Assembly (NCBI GenBank): GCA_963556495.2
Contig: OY747723.1
Location: 13,176,501 to 13,240,500 of the forward strand
DNA: 64,000 bases
Reading direction: 5' to 3'
Origin: Valencia hispanica
Taxonomy: Eukaryota; Chordata; Actinopteri; Cyprinodontiformes; Valenciidae
The translations under genes and the position numbers were made by a program. Below the pieces are notes generated by a model. That model saw only the letters and a program-made list of their open reading frames with translations. It did no database searches and was not told where the DNA came from. Below are positions 1 to 9,859 of this stretch, piece by piece (the stretch's first letter is position 1; each line of letters starts with the position of its first letter).

Positions 1-260
1 GCTGAGTCCTTGTAAGGGCTTGGAGTTCATCCATCTTGTTAGCCAGTGATCTTACATTGCCCAATATGATCGATGGAAGAGATGGCTTGAACTTCCTCTT
101 TCTGTCTCCTTTATGCTCCTGCTCTGCATCCACGTCTCCTCCATATCAACTCATCAGGGATTTGTGGCTTCAGTTGAGGTATTATTTCAGGTTTTGCAAT
201 GTTAATCAGCTTCTCCCGGCTGTAAACCACATTGTTGCCATGGTTACGCATTATAACAAG
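1..260 (-). mobile_element. CR1/L2/Rex1-group LINE fragment (start of ORF2 endonuclease)
   Basis: Read on the minus strand, the first 110 bases encode LPSIILGNVRSLANKMDEL, the conserved start of the apurinic-type endonuclease of jockey/CR1-like LINEs in fish. Upstream, in a second frame, the sequence encodes REKLINIAKPEIIPQL and DELIWRRRGCRAGA, which precede that motif in the same family, so there is a frameshift near 110-130. The element continues off the left edge of the window. The family assignment is from remembered protein similarity. The sequence shows only the motif order and the frame break. Confidence 0.75.
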
Positions 261-1965
261 TTGTCAAAGTGAAAAATTTACAGCAAAAATCCTTCCAGCT
301 TCACAGCACCAAAAACTAGAAAGTATACAGGTCAAAAAAATGCAATCTTCCTCAAGAAAAAAGAGGAACCAATGTACAAAAAACCCAAACTTAATATGTA
401 GCCAACAGAGCCACTCCAACATGCAGCCACCCAGAGAAGCGCAATTCTGTTGAAAGATGCCACTGTGTTAGCCAAACCATGACCGGTTTAGCCAGTCATG
501 GTATTCACAAAGTGCTAACAAATGGCTTATATCTGTTAGGTCACATTTTTCTTTGGAACTAAATTTTATCAGTCAGCCCGATGAGCAGCGTTTGTTCTAG
601 TGTTTGAATGTAGCACGGCAATGCAAAACTACTTCCTCACTTACTTCCAAATTAGAGTCTCAAACACAACCATTATGTAACAATACTAATTCGTCTCGCT
701 GTCACCTGTGCATTAATGGCAAGGCAATACCTTGCTTTCATCAGTGGTGATGTTCGGTTTGTAAAGAAAAAATGTCTTAACAAGAATCATGAATTTCCAG
801 CTAGAGTTACACTGTTTTATTGAGTTCCTCGGAACACAGAAACAACGAAGTGCTAACAAAATAATCTCAGAAGCAAATAAGGAGCAGAGTTCAATTTGTG
901 ATTTAAAGAAAAAAGTTATTGTAATTGTAGTTATGATGAAAAAACGACTAAAGCATATGAAATTCATAAACTAGCGTATTTTCTGCATGTGGGAGCTAAT
1001 GTATAGCTTAATCGGTAAAGCGGTAGATTAGGAAGCAAGAGAACCTGACTTTAAAACCAATTGTTACATATTTTCTTTAACACTGTAGTCAATCTTTACT
1101 AAAACATGTTTGTACTTCCAATAAACATGAAACGCAAAATATAGACTTTAAACAGTGCTCACTACAACCAAATATACATCAAATTTAGCCTTGGTGTTTA
1201 GAAACCGTTCAAACTTTGTTTAGATATATTTTTATCTAATAATTGTTCACTGGGAATTATCAGTGATTACAGCTTGCTATTCATGAAACCATAATTTATA
1301 AAAATAGAAGTGGATTCAGGAGACCTCTGGTATTCACGTGGGTGAGGGACAACAGCAGTCCGCAAATATTAAAAATTCTTGAATACTCCTGTAATAATGC
1401 CAATTTTAATAGTTTACATGCCCTACACCTTAGTATGTTTTAATACGCTCCGTGAAAACCGTCTCACCACTACCACAGAAGCTGATGTCCATTCTACCTT
1501 ATTTCCGCTCTTGGGGGTACAGCCATTAAGCACCAAAGAAAATGAATTGTGGTCCTGGATTGGCTGAATTGCAAATACCAGCCAATAGCGAGTCAAGCGG
1601 CATTGCACTTAGGTATTCCAGCTTCCCAAGCTGAATTTTCTTTGAAGATTTTAGACATTGGCTACAAAAACATCTGCGAATAGGTAGATTTTCTGCAAAT
1701 AACTTGAAGCCATGTTCTATATAACAATTCGTGAAAACTGCAACATGAATAGGCAGGGGTCAACTATACTTAGTTCCCCACAAAGCATTTTCTAAATTTT
1801 ATCTGTGTTTGTTTTTATCAAACCCATATAAAGTAACATTTTGTGTTGTGAGTTGTGTTTATTGTTATATCCTCTGAACGTGTTTGTCCTCTATAAATGA
1901 TGGTTGGTTTCATTAAACAGAAACATTTGTGTAAAAAAAATTTCCGCTTTAAAAAAACAGGTTCT
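261..1965. other. Noncoding stretch left of the Tc1 remnant
   Basis: AT-rich sequence with no recognisable gene. ORFs here are short and have no familiar motifs. If the csrnp3 reading is right, this is intron between its third visible exon and its last exon. The only structured item is a weak tRNA-like segment near 1005-1070, listed separately. Confidence 0.5.
1003..1068 (+). repeat. Degenerate tRNA-like / SINE-head candidate
   Basis: TAGCTTAATCGG matches a polymerase III A box, and about 45 bases later CTTTAAAACC resembles a decayed B box (GGTTCAAATCC type). No clean cloverleaf can be drawn and no 3' body is recognised. It could be an old tRNA-derived SINE head or chance. Confidence 0.25.
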
Positions 1966-2089
1966 TACAGTCCCGATCAAAACTTTAAGACCACTTGAAA
2001 AATAGCAACAAAAGAATTAGTATTTTGCATGGTTGGATCTTAACAACACGACAAGAAGAAATGGGAGGGAGAAAACATTTTTTTAACAT

Positions 2090-2640
2090 GCAAATTAATG
2101 AAAACAACACATCTCAGGTGGAATCTGCTTGTCATGTCAGTAACATTGGAAACCATCAGGACCATCAAGGTTAAATTTCTTTCTCATCAGAGAAATTTAG
2201 ATTTTGGTTCTTCTACCTTTCAAAGCCCCATGTTTGGTGCTCTCTTCCAAAGTCCAAACGGTCAGTTCTGTGGCGTTCAAGGAGACGAGGCCTTTGAAGA
2301 CTTTTTTTTTGTTTTTGAAGCTCTTTGGTCTCAGATGCCGTCTGATGCCTATGGGGCTGCAGTATGCACCAGCCTTAGTTTGGGTCGAGGATCGTCCAGT
2401 GTCTTGATGGATAGCCAATTGGATCCTCCATCTCAGTGCTGGTGACATGTTTTTGGGTCTTCCACCCAATGTTTTTTTTCAATAACCCTCAGAATTGTTT
2501 AAGGAATTCCAATTGACTGTCTTACTGCGTCCCACCTTAGCAGCGATGGTTCAGAAACCTGACCACGTTCAAAAAGGGAACGTTATTTTGCCTTTGTCAT
2601 CAGAACGTCATGACAGTGTGACTACCTGACAGAAAATGAC
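2090..2640 (-). pseudogene. Tc1 transposase pseudogene
   Basis: Minus-strand translation gives family motifs in order but in shifting frames. There is an N-terminal helix-turn-helix part (FERGQVSEPSLLRWDAVRQS), then PKNMSPALRWRIQLA, TGRSSTQTKA, RLDFGREHQTW, and FSDEKKFNLDGPDGFQCY around the first catalytic aspartate. It has several stops and frameshifts, and nothing after that first DDE block can be seen. Tc1 transposases cut and paste DNA with a DDE/D catalytic triad. This one cannot be active. Confidence 0.8.
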
Positions 2641-2853
2641 AAACAGTCCGTATTTTCGCACAGATTTGGCCTTTTAAAGACATGCTGTCTTAAACTTTTA
2701 AACAGCTGTAAAACAGCCAGTTTCGGTTCATGCTTTTTTTTCAATAAATGTCATGCTCAGAAACTGTTTTGTCTCTCTCCCATTTATTTTGTTGCATGTT
2801 GATCCAACCATGCAAATATGATTTTTTTTGGCAATTTTTTAAGTGGTCTTAAA

Positions 2854-3183
2854 CCACTGTGGCTCAGGAGTTAGGAGTTTGTCTTGTAACCTGAGGGAAG
2901 AGGATGTCCCAAGCCGAGTTGCAGGTTTGAGCCCTAGCTCCGTCCGTCTCAGTTGTTGTGTCCTTGGGCAAGACACTTCACCCTTCTGCCTACTGGAGGT
3001 GGTCAGAGGGCCCAGTGCGCCACTGTTCAGCAGCCTCGCTTCTGTCAGTGTGCCCCAGGGCAGCTGTGGCTACAATGTAGCTTGCCGTTACCAGTTTGTG
3101 AATGGGTGAATGACTGAATGTAGTGTGAAGTGCTTTGGGTTCCTCAAGGACTAAATAAATCGTATACAAGTACTGGCCATTTA
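2854..3183 (+). repeat. tRNA-derived teleost SINE
   Basis: It starts near GTGGCTCAGGAG (A-box type) and has GGTTTGAGCCC as a B box. Then follow the familiar fish SINE body phrases CCTTGGGCAAGACACTTCAC and GCTACAATGTAGCTTGCC, a CTTTGGG core, and a GGCCATTTACCATTT tail of the ATTTACC type. It sits inside the right terminal inverted repeat of the Tc1 remnant, so it inserted after that element. The usual short spacer between the A and B boxes is expanded by about 27 bases (see findings). No clear target duplication is visible. Confidence 0.8.
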
Positions 3184-3354
3184 CCATTTTGATCGGGACT
3201 GTATGTAACTGCTTTGAGATTAATTCCCCTGAAAAACAAACAAATTCCCCTGTTACTAAATGGTCATATTTTATATCCGATGCCTTTTTTACATATAGAC
3301 AGACATGTACAAAACTTTAGTATTATAGATGTGCCTCACCACATTTCCATTTAC

Positions 3355-3651
3355 CTGGCACTTAATGCCGGCCAGGCTGCAAGCACAGGTCTCTGGGTCA
3401 CATATCCCCCGGCAGCGACACCCACACTCCTCTCTAGACATCCGCAGGGTGCGCAGCTCGTGCTTCTCCTCCACATCGATGCGGCGGACCCCAGAGGCAC
3501 GGAGAAGCGCACGCCGTCTCCTAGTGGTCAGAGGCTGAAGGAAGAAGTAATCGTCCACCTCTGTGTTGTCCACATCTAGGTCATCTTCTGAGATGTCATC
3601 GAGTGTCAAAGTATCAGCCTCCATGGAGGACACTGTGCCGTTCTTGGTTAG
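3355..3651 (-). CDS. csrnp3: csrnp3, third visible coding exon (cysteine-rich domain)
   Basis: This exon of 297 bases (99 codons, phase 0) encodes [20 protein letters not shown], an acidic stretch, [22 protein letters not shown], and the start of the cysteine-rich domain, [14 protein letters not shown], followed by SLAGIKCQ. The acceptor is CTCTTCAG and the donor is CAG/GTAAAT. CSRNP proteins are nuclear, immediate-early-type transcription factors with a cysteine/serine-rich DNA-binding region. The wording TKNGTV and TLTLDDIS fits CSRNP3 and CSRNP2 better than CSRNP1. The reading frame runs into the intron, and the rest of the domain (the PCGC... segment of the family) is not in the window. 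Confidence 0.92.
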
Positions 3652-3732
3652 CTGAAGAGACAGGGCCAAGAATCTTACTTGTATTGAAATTCAAAACCTC
3701 AGATTAAGTGTGAGATGAGTTGCTTCACCAAC

Positions 3733-3989
3733 TTTGAGTTTGATGGCATTGAGTTTCTCCTCTTTGAGATGATCCCTCAGCATGTTACGATGGCTCCGTT
3801 TCTGCTCCATGGCAAACTCCCTGAGGGTGAAGCGCTTCACCCCGCTGTGACGTGGCGACATCCCCAGGGTGCTACCCCCCTGTGTGGGCACAGTGGTGAA
3901 GCCCTGCCGCCGGGTGAAATAGTACACGGTGACGCTCTCAAAGTGCACATTACGTCCCCGCAATCGCTTTGACTGCCGCTGGATAGAAG
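3733..3989 (-). CDS. csrnp3: csrnp3, second visible coding exon
   Basis: The exon is 257 bases. The acceptor TGTTAG lies just right of 3989, and GT follows the end at 3733 (AAACTCAAA/GTTGGT, a weak donor). Its first two bases complete a serine codon with exon 1, giving DSSIQRQSKRLRGRNVHFES, then TVYYFTRRQGFTTVPTQGGS and TLGMSPRHSGVKRFTLREFA, ending KEEKLNAIKLK. This is the conserved N-terminal half of the CSRNP family. YYFTRRQ and STLGMS favour CSRNP3. The junction to exon 3 (KLK-LTKNGTV) keeps the frame exactly. No stop or frameshift is seen. Confidence 0.92.
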
Positions 3990-6110
3990 CTAACATTAAG
4001 ACAGAATGGGGAAACCCAATGTTAGCCTATTGGCTATAGGTATAAAGTGAGTAGCTTGAAAGCAGGCAGCACCAGTGGCATAGACAAAACGTTTTGAAGC
4101 AGTAGCCAAGCTCATTTATGGGGGGCAAAAAACATTTTTTTTTTTTTCACAGGCAATTACATGTACATACTCTATATAATGTATATACAGTGTTGTGAAA
4201 GTGTTTCATTATTGAGGCAAGTGAGGTCTGCAATGTGTTAGATGTTGTTCTTGATTCTTTAGTGAATCCTGGATGACTCAAATTTACTCTTGGAGCAGTA
4301 TGCAAGCATACGCCTAAAAATGTGTTTGATAACCTGAAGCATTTTAAGTGTGAAAAAAACAAAAACAAGACATTTATATTACTTTCCAATAACCCTGTAT
4401 TGGGTTAGATTTCAAAATAGTAGTTTTACAAGAGCAAAACCTTTTCTATGAAACTAATACTATGGTCTAAAGTCATTTTTTTATTAAATGCCAGAGAAAA
4501 TGGCAAATGAGCAAAGTTTGCTAGCACAGAGTAATGTAGCATTTCCCCTCCCCCACTTGTTGCTGCGAAGTGTAGTCAGTCAGCTGACCTACAAAAACCC
4601 TAATTCTAATTACTGGAAGTATTTCTGATTGTGAAAAATATGGCCAGTCAATCTATGGGAGTCAAATGTGCACAGCCTAACATTATTATAATCATGAAAC
4701 TGTAGTCAGTTTAACAAAACTGGAACTGATTGACCAGAATGCTCTTTTTTTCATCCAGTAAACTGCAAGCATTACATTGGGAAACCAGCCCCATCTTCGC
4801 TAGTGCATAGGAGAAGTACTACATCTTCGAAGGAACCCTGGATCCAAAGTAAATATTCGGTGTATCATTTGGGTAATATGTGATCCCAGCCCGAAGAATA
4901 AGCCTTGATCCTGGCTTATTTTTAAAATTTTGCTGAAGGAATCCAAATAATTATAGATTTCCCAAAAGAGAGTCTGTCTCTAATCCCACCAACAAAACCA
5001 ACGCCACTTCCACCATCCTGAGAGAAAACAGGGCTCCACACACGCTGCCTGCCGCTGCTTTGTCCGTCTTAACAGCGGTGCTGCCAATGTCCTGAGGGAA
5101 GAGGATGCCCCAAGCCGAGTCGACACTTCCCCAGCCACTAGCCGAGCGGCGGGTTTTCCCCACTGCGCTGCAAAGGCTCCCCCCGGATCACCCATCACGT
5201 CTTCCTTTGACTTTTCTCATTTGCCACGCAACCCTTTGTTCATCAGAGACCAGCTTTGTTCTCTAAAACGACTAAAATAAGGTTTTGGGTCTGGGTAGAG
5301 ATAAATTAGTTGAGGGTAAAAGTGTGTAGAGCTATGTTGTTCGACAAGGTCAATGCTGGACCTTATCATTCATCTATTATTGTTTCTGGTGGTGCCCCGA
5401 CATGTTCATTTTGATCTAAATTTCTAATTTTGTTAACAATTGCCTTTGGCATTTATCAATAGTTATTTATAATCAAACCAAAACTATTGTTGCACAACAG
5501 GTACAATTGTTTTAAAGCTAGATTTGAGCTAGATGACTTTAGGCTGGCTGCTGAAGAAGATTACCAGGTTAAGGAACCAGCTAATAGCTAATATCAGGTT
5601 TATGTTGTCCAATATATAGAAAAACAGCAAACATTCTGCAAAGTGAACACTTAAAAACTATTGCTCTACATTTTTTACATTGAAGTCTTTATCACTTAAA
5701 AATGTTAAATAAATATAACTAAACTATAACTAAATTATAATCAGTATGTTATATTATTTTAGTATAATGTAAGTTGGAAGGACTAGTCATCTAGATTGGG
5801 ACCAATAACTGGAGTATCTGTGGAGGATTACATTAAAACAATTTATTCTATCAAATCAAGTAAAGTCTCTGTGTACATAAGGATGGGACATACATTTAAA
5901 TTATACTGATATAAATATAATTGTAGAAAGTAGTCACATTGTTTTTAAAACTATGTATCATTGTCCCTTCACTTCCTAATTTTACAATAGTTTTATAGTA
6001 CTCTAAAGCTGTACAATGTCATTAAAAACTCATTCTCAGTGCCCCCTGAATTGCAAACACCTTTCTAATCAGATTATTTAAACAAGAAAGGTTTTTTGGT
6101 GAGATCTTAC
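3990..6110. other. csrnp3 intron between first and second coding exons
   Basis: About 2.1 kb of mostly AT-rich sequence between two well-placed splice sites. It holds one short Tc1 remnant (4185-4300) and a GC-richer patch at 4975-5210 with short ORFs on the minus strand but no recognisable protein. Nothing else was identified. Confidence 0.7.
4185..4305 (-). mobile_element. Short Tc1/mariner transposase fragment
   Basis: The stretch TTGAGGCAAGTGAGGTCTGC, followed by GTTAGATGTTGTTCTTGATTC and TGAATCCTGGATGA, matches on the minus strand the N-terminal transposase region of the family also seen at 53.25-54.01 kb, where the corresponding phrase is GAGGCCTGCAATG. Only about 120 bases remain. Confidence 0.5.
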
Positions 6111-6258
6111 AATCTAGAATTCCAGAGGGGACAGAATTATTAAGACTGTCGCTGCTGTTGCCACTGTCGCTGCAGGAAACCTCGTCGTCTTCTGACCCCT
6201 GCAGCGAGAAATACGAGGAGGGTTCCTCTTCAAGTTTTCTTTTCAGGATCCCGCTCAT
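6111..6258 (-). CDS. csrnp3: csrnp3, first coding exon with start codon
   Basis: ATG at 6258-6256 begins MSGILKRKLEEEPSSYFSLQ, then an acidic/serine run (DDEVSCSDSGNSSDSLN), and ends after 49 codons plus one base at the donor TT/GTAAGATCT. The opening MSGILKRK is the family start and is closest to CSRNP3, which also has the DDEVS...SDS pattern. The open frame runs further upstream, but that part has no family similarity. The start is therefore set at MSG, just after a possible acceptor (GTCAAACAG, near 6281). Exons 1 to 3 together give 234 residues of a protein usually near 590. Confidence 0.9.
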
Positions 6259-7250
6259 CCTGCAGCAGGTTCCACCGGTCACACCTGTTTGACAGACGCA
6301 TTGACATGAAACAAATACAAATGTTGATGCAACTTTATATTTTTTCCATTTCTTTACTGTTTGCAGTGGCTGTTCACCACAGAATTCACCACAGTTATAC
6401 AACATGCTAGCTAGCTTGTTGTTCGCAAACAGTAACAAACCAATTTTGTGTCCAGTTTGTTTTTTTCGTTATAATATACTCTAACAGCTTGTATCTACCT
6501 TGTTGTTCCAAGATAACTCTTTTTAGTCACAAAAGTCTACCAAATCAGCAACAGCAAAAGCTAGCGACGGGCTAGAAGATGCAGTATAGAATTTAGCTGA
6601 AAAAAGACACAAACGTTGTGGTTATGAACCTATAAAAAGCTTAATGTGGTATTACTGCTGATTATAAATTCTTGACTAGTTGTTTTTCAAAAACATTTTA
6701 GCACTACATTACAATTTGTTGCTGTGGAAATTAAAAATACCTAATTTCCGACTCCTGAGCACAAAATCCAACATGGCTACCACACTGCTAGCTGCAGTTC
6801 TAAGGGCTTGTTTTGCACCTAGGACAGTTTGTATGTTATTAAATTCCACACACTGGTACATCTTCAGTTGTTGAATGTTTAAAGGCATATTTTTGAGAAA
6901 TATCGTCGTTATTAGTATGTATTGCTAATTGTAGTTAGCTTGGTCACCAGACGCAAAAATAGAAATCCTGCCTGGCCTTTTACCTTGCGCTTGAAATATT
7001 GTTCTGCCATTTCAACATTTGCGCTAAATGGGACGTGCCATAATCCACATCTTATTAAACACTTTTGTTTGTCCATTGTATAACTGTGGTGAATTCAAAC
7101 CCGTGGTGGCATATTGCTGTAGTGTGTGATACATCTCTATTTGAAACTTGGACATTCATGAAAAAGAAAAACTAAATTTTGTAACTATTAGCCTAACAAT
7201 TAAAATGTATAAGCCGAATGTCTTGTAATAAACATAGCAGGATTATATAT
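6259..7250. other. Upstream of csrnp3 coding exon 1
   Basis: No coding sequence was recognised. It probably contains a splice acceptor and 5' untranslated sequence close to 6260-6285. A 21-base inverted repeat (6382-6402 against 7076-7096) frames about 715 bases and may mark a foldback or MITE insertion. Confidence 0.5.
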
Positions 7251-7257
7251 TATACAT

Positions 7258-7890
7258 ATTTACAATACCTTGCAAATATATTCGTAGCGCTTGAACTTTC
7301 CCACATTTTCTTGGGACTTGTGATAAGCAAATTCTGCATAATTGTGAAGTGGAAGTGTATTCCGAACTCTCTGGATCACTGTTTTGTAGAACCACCTTCT
7401 GCTGGAATTGCAGCAGCAATTCTGGTGGTTTATGCCAACAGCTTCTCACATATAAAGACTGCAATTTTTTTGTCACTCAGATTGGACGAAGAGTGTCTAT
7501 AAACATCAGTTTTGAAGTTTCGCCAGAGATTCTTATTTGGATTTTGGTTCGGACTTTGACTGGGCCGTTCTAATACATGAATGTGCTTTGATGAAAACCA
7601 TTCCATTGTAGCTCTAGCTGTTCTGCAGCCTCTAACAGGCATTCATGCCGTATTGCCCTTTATGTAGCTCCATTCATCTTCATAGAATGATGCTGCCACT
7701 TCCTTGTTTTACTGTAGGCATGGTGTGTTCAGGATAATGTGCAATGGGAGTTTCTGCCACACATGGAAAATTACTGAAAACCATTATTTTTTTCCCGTTC
7801 TTCTTCATGCTGGTCTATCACATGCTGTAAAATTCCAGTAGAATACACAGACATTTGTGGGACTGTTACTGTATGAAGATGTTTTACTAC
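7258..7890 (-). mobile_element. Tc1-like transposon remnant
   Basis: The left end ACCTTGCAAATATATTCGTA, followed by GCTTGAACTTTCCCACATTT, is a decayed copy of the fish Tc1 terminus of the CCTTGCAAAAGTATTC type. The minus strand encodes SKHIHVLERPSQSPNQNPNK, NLWRNFKTDV and SSSNLSD, the C-terminal third of the transposase. The glutamate of the catalytic triad would sit in NPIENLW, but here it reads NPNKNLW, so the catalytic glutamate is lost. Further right a decayed HTMPTVK block is legible. The right terminus is not visible. Confidence 0.75.
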
Positions 7891-9250
7891 TGGCCTATTT
7901 TTTTCTTACATACTTACAATTGACTTGAGTTACACCGTGCATTGATCGTTCCTGGCTTAAATCTGCAGAGGCTGAATTTATTCATAATCGTTTTACTGAC
8001 TGAAGTAAAAACACAGTATTTGTACGTTTACAAATGCGTCTTCCATTAACAGTTGTTGTGTGGCACTTCTGTGTCGAAACTACCAGCGTTCTTGGGTGAC
8101 CTTGTCAGTGTTTGTAATGCCTTACAAGTGGAGAATAAGTAGTATCAAACATGCAAAGGGATCTTATTTAGATTTTGGGAAACAGGATGGCATTGTATTC
8201 CATGCCAGTTGATGAGCGATGAAATAGCAGTGAGTTGTTTTTGTGTCTGACTTAAAAAAAAAAAGACCTCTTTAGGCAACCGTGTCAACTTTTTGTTCAT
8301 TCGTTTTAAAATCAGAAGAAGTTATTTAGCAGAAACATTGGGCTGGTTGAGGATTACATCACATACAGCAGGGCTGAATGATGAGCCAAGGTTTTCCTCT
8401 CGGACCGGCTTTGTCTCGCCTCCTACAGTGTTATACAATTCTCTTTATCAGTGCAAAGTCCGGTGCTTTCCATTTCCTAAGGTTCAAAAACGAAAGGGCA
8501 TTACGGCGTTGTAGATCTAGAGGAAAATTAGCAATATGTATTGTATCTTTAAATGTTCCATCCCAATTCATATGCCTGTTTTAGCCAGAAATCTCTTGTT
8601 GAGTGAGCGCTGTTACTTTCCTTATGCCTGCATGCATGCCCCTATACCTCCCACTCCTCATTCATGTCCTCATTCCAAACACTGACATGCGATTTCTCAT
8701 TGACAAATGTAAGTCAGTGCCACCATGTGACGTAAGTCCAACCTCTGGGAGGCCGTGCCGGATTGTGCTCGTGAAGCCTCTCTTGTTAGTCTGATCGTCT
8801 CCACTGACCTGTTTCCTTCAATTGCTTCTGGTTTCCAGGAGGTCCTCTCGACTCTCTTCTCTGCATCACACAACGTTCACCAGCGGCAGCCAGAATTCCC
8901 CATGTGCCGTGATGATGCGATGAGCACTGCCATGATGTTTGCTCTTCCTTATTCTCCCTATTCCAGCGGGTGCCTCACACTATTGTGCCGTATACAGAGC
9001 CACCTCTCTGCCTCTGTCGCTGTCTTATGCCTGCTCCCACTGCACCCTCATTCTCCGCTCACGCTGTCGGCTCCCACACTGTCTGATTCTCTCCTGCTCT
9101 GCAACCCCTCCTTCCTCCCTTCCTCCCTCCCTTTCCTCTCCCTCTCTCCTCACAAAGACTTGTTAGCTCAGTGCTGCTGCCGGCTGGAATCGCTGGAGCC
9201 TGACAGAGGTGAAAGCAAGCCCTGAGAGATCATCCAATAAAGGAGTGCAT
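7891..9250. other. Noncoding stretch with a pyrimidine-rich block
   Basis: No gene was recognised. From about 8980 to 9180 the plus strand is strongly C/T-rich (minus strand A/G-rich) and less AT-rich than its surroundings. It could be a 5' untranslated exon or promoter segment of csrnp3 on the minus strand, because it lies upstream of the first coding exon, but no transcript evidence can be read from sequence. Open frames here look like composition effects. Confidence 0.3.
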
Positions 9251-9251
9251 G

Positions 9252-9282
9252 TGTGGTGGGTGGGTGGGGGGGGGGGGGGGGG
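9252..9282 (+). repeat. G-run preceded by GGTGGGTGGGT
   Basis: Simple sequence: GGTGGGTGGGT leads into 17 consecutive G. It is G-quadruplex-competent on the plus strand. No gene association beyond its position next to the pyrimidine-rich block. Confidence 0.85.
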
Positions 9283-9855
9283 TACAGTGAGAAATAGTAT
9301 TTAGAAAGCAAATGTGATGTGCTTTATTTGTCTGTGTTTCCTCCTTTTTTGTGTTTCTTTGAAGCTTTTTTTTGGATTTGAAATTGATTGTAAAGAAAGA
9401 AATCAAAGGGAACAGCTCATATCTGGAGAAATTCATTCATGTTGCTGTGCTTGGTCAAGAAAAATAACCATAAATCCAGAATTACTGACGAACTAGAAGC
9501 AAAAAAACTGGCCGTACTTGAGCCGCATCATAACAGATGCTAAACAACAAAAAGAAAAAAAAAACTGAGCGTCTCAGTGAACGGAAATGCTTGTTAAAAA
9601 GTGATATCAGAGCTTTGCTTAACCCTCCATGGTCCTGGAGCATCTGTTGGGCTTTTTTGACTTTTTTACTCTAGGTGAATATAACTTTTCCTGTTCTACA
9701 AAACTATACATACCTGTGGTTGATTTAGGTTTGAGACGATATTTCATTTTACAAGCATGTTTGTTCGGCGTGGAAGTAATTGCAACATGTTCAAGTGGAG
9801 GAGTTAGAGCACAGAATTGAATCAAAAGATTTGGGTGATGGCAAAAAGGCCTTAT
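9283..9855. other. Noncoding stretch before the RTE LINE
   Basis: AT-rich, with no recognisable gene or repeat family. Confidence 0.4.
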
Positions 9856-9859
9856 TTAT

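Larger units (their letters stand above)
1968..3201 (-). mobile_element. Tc1-like transposon remnant carrying a SINE in its right terminal repeat
   Basis: The ends are inverted repeats starting CAGTCCCGATCAAAA, flanked by TA on both sides (1966-1967 and 3202-3203), the Tc1/mariner target. Further inverted similarity runs inward for about 115 bases: GGTTGGATCTT on the left matches GATCCAACCA on the right, and a GGGAGGGAGA tract on the left matches TCTCTCTCCC on the right. After subtracting the SINE (about 2854-3183) only about 0.9 kb remains, so the element is shorter than a full 1.3-1.6 kb Tc1. The transposase is on the minus strand and decayed. Confidence 0.85.

Noticed and set aside
1003..1068. 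A functional tRNA gene
   Set aside because: A-box-like start only; the acceptor stem and B box do not form a proper tRNA.
6259..6438. Upstream extension of the csrnp3 frame by 60 codons
   Set aside because: No family similarity upstream of MSGILKRK, which is the conserved start.
8755..9225. 156-codon open frame in the C/T-rich block
   Set aside because: Serine/leucine/proline-rich by composition, no domain, no splice signals that fit, and a second overlapping frame is equally open.
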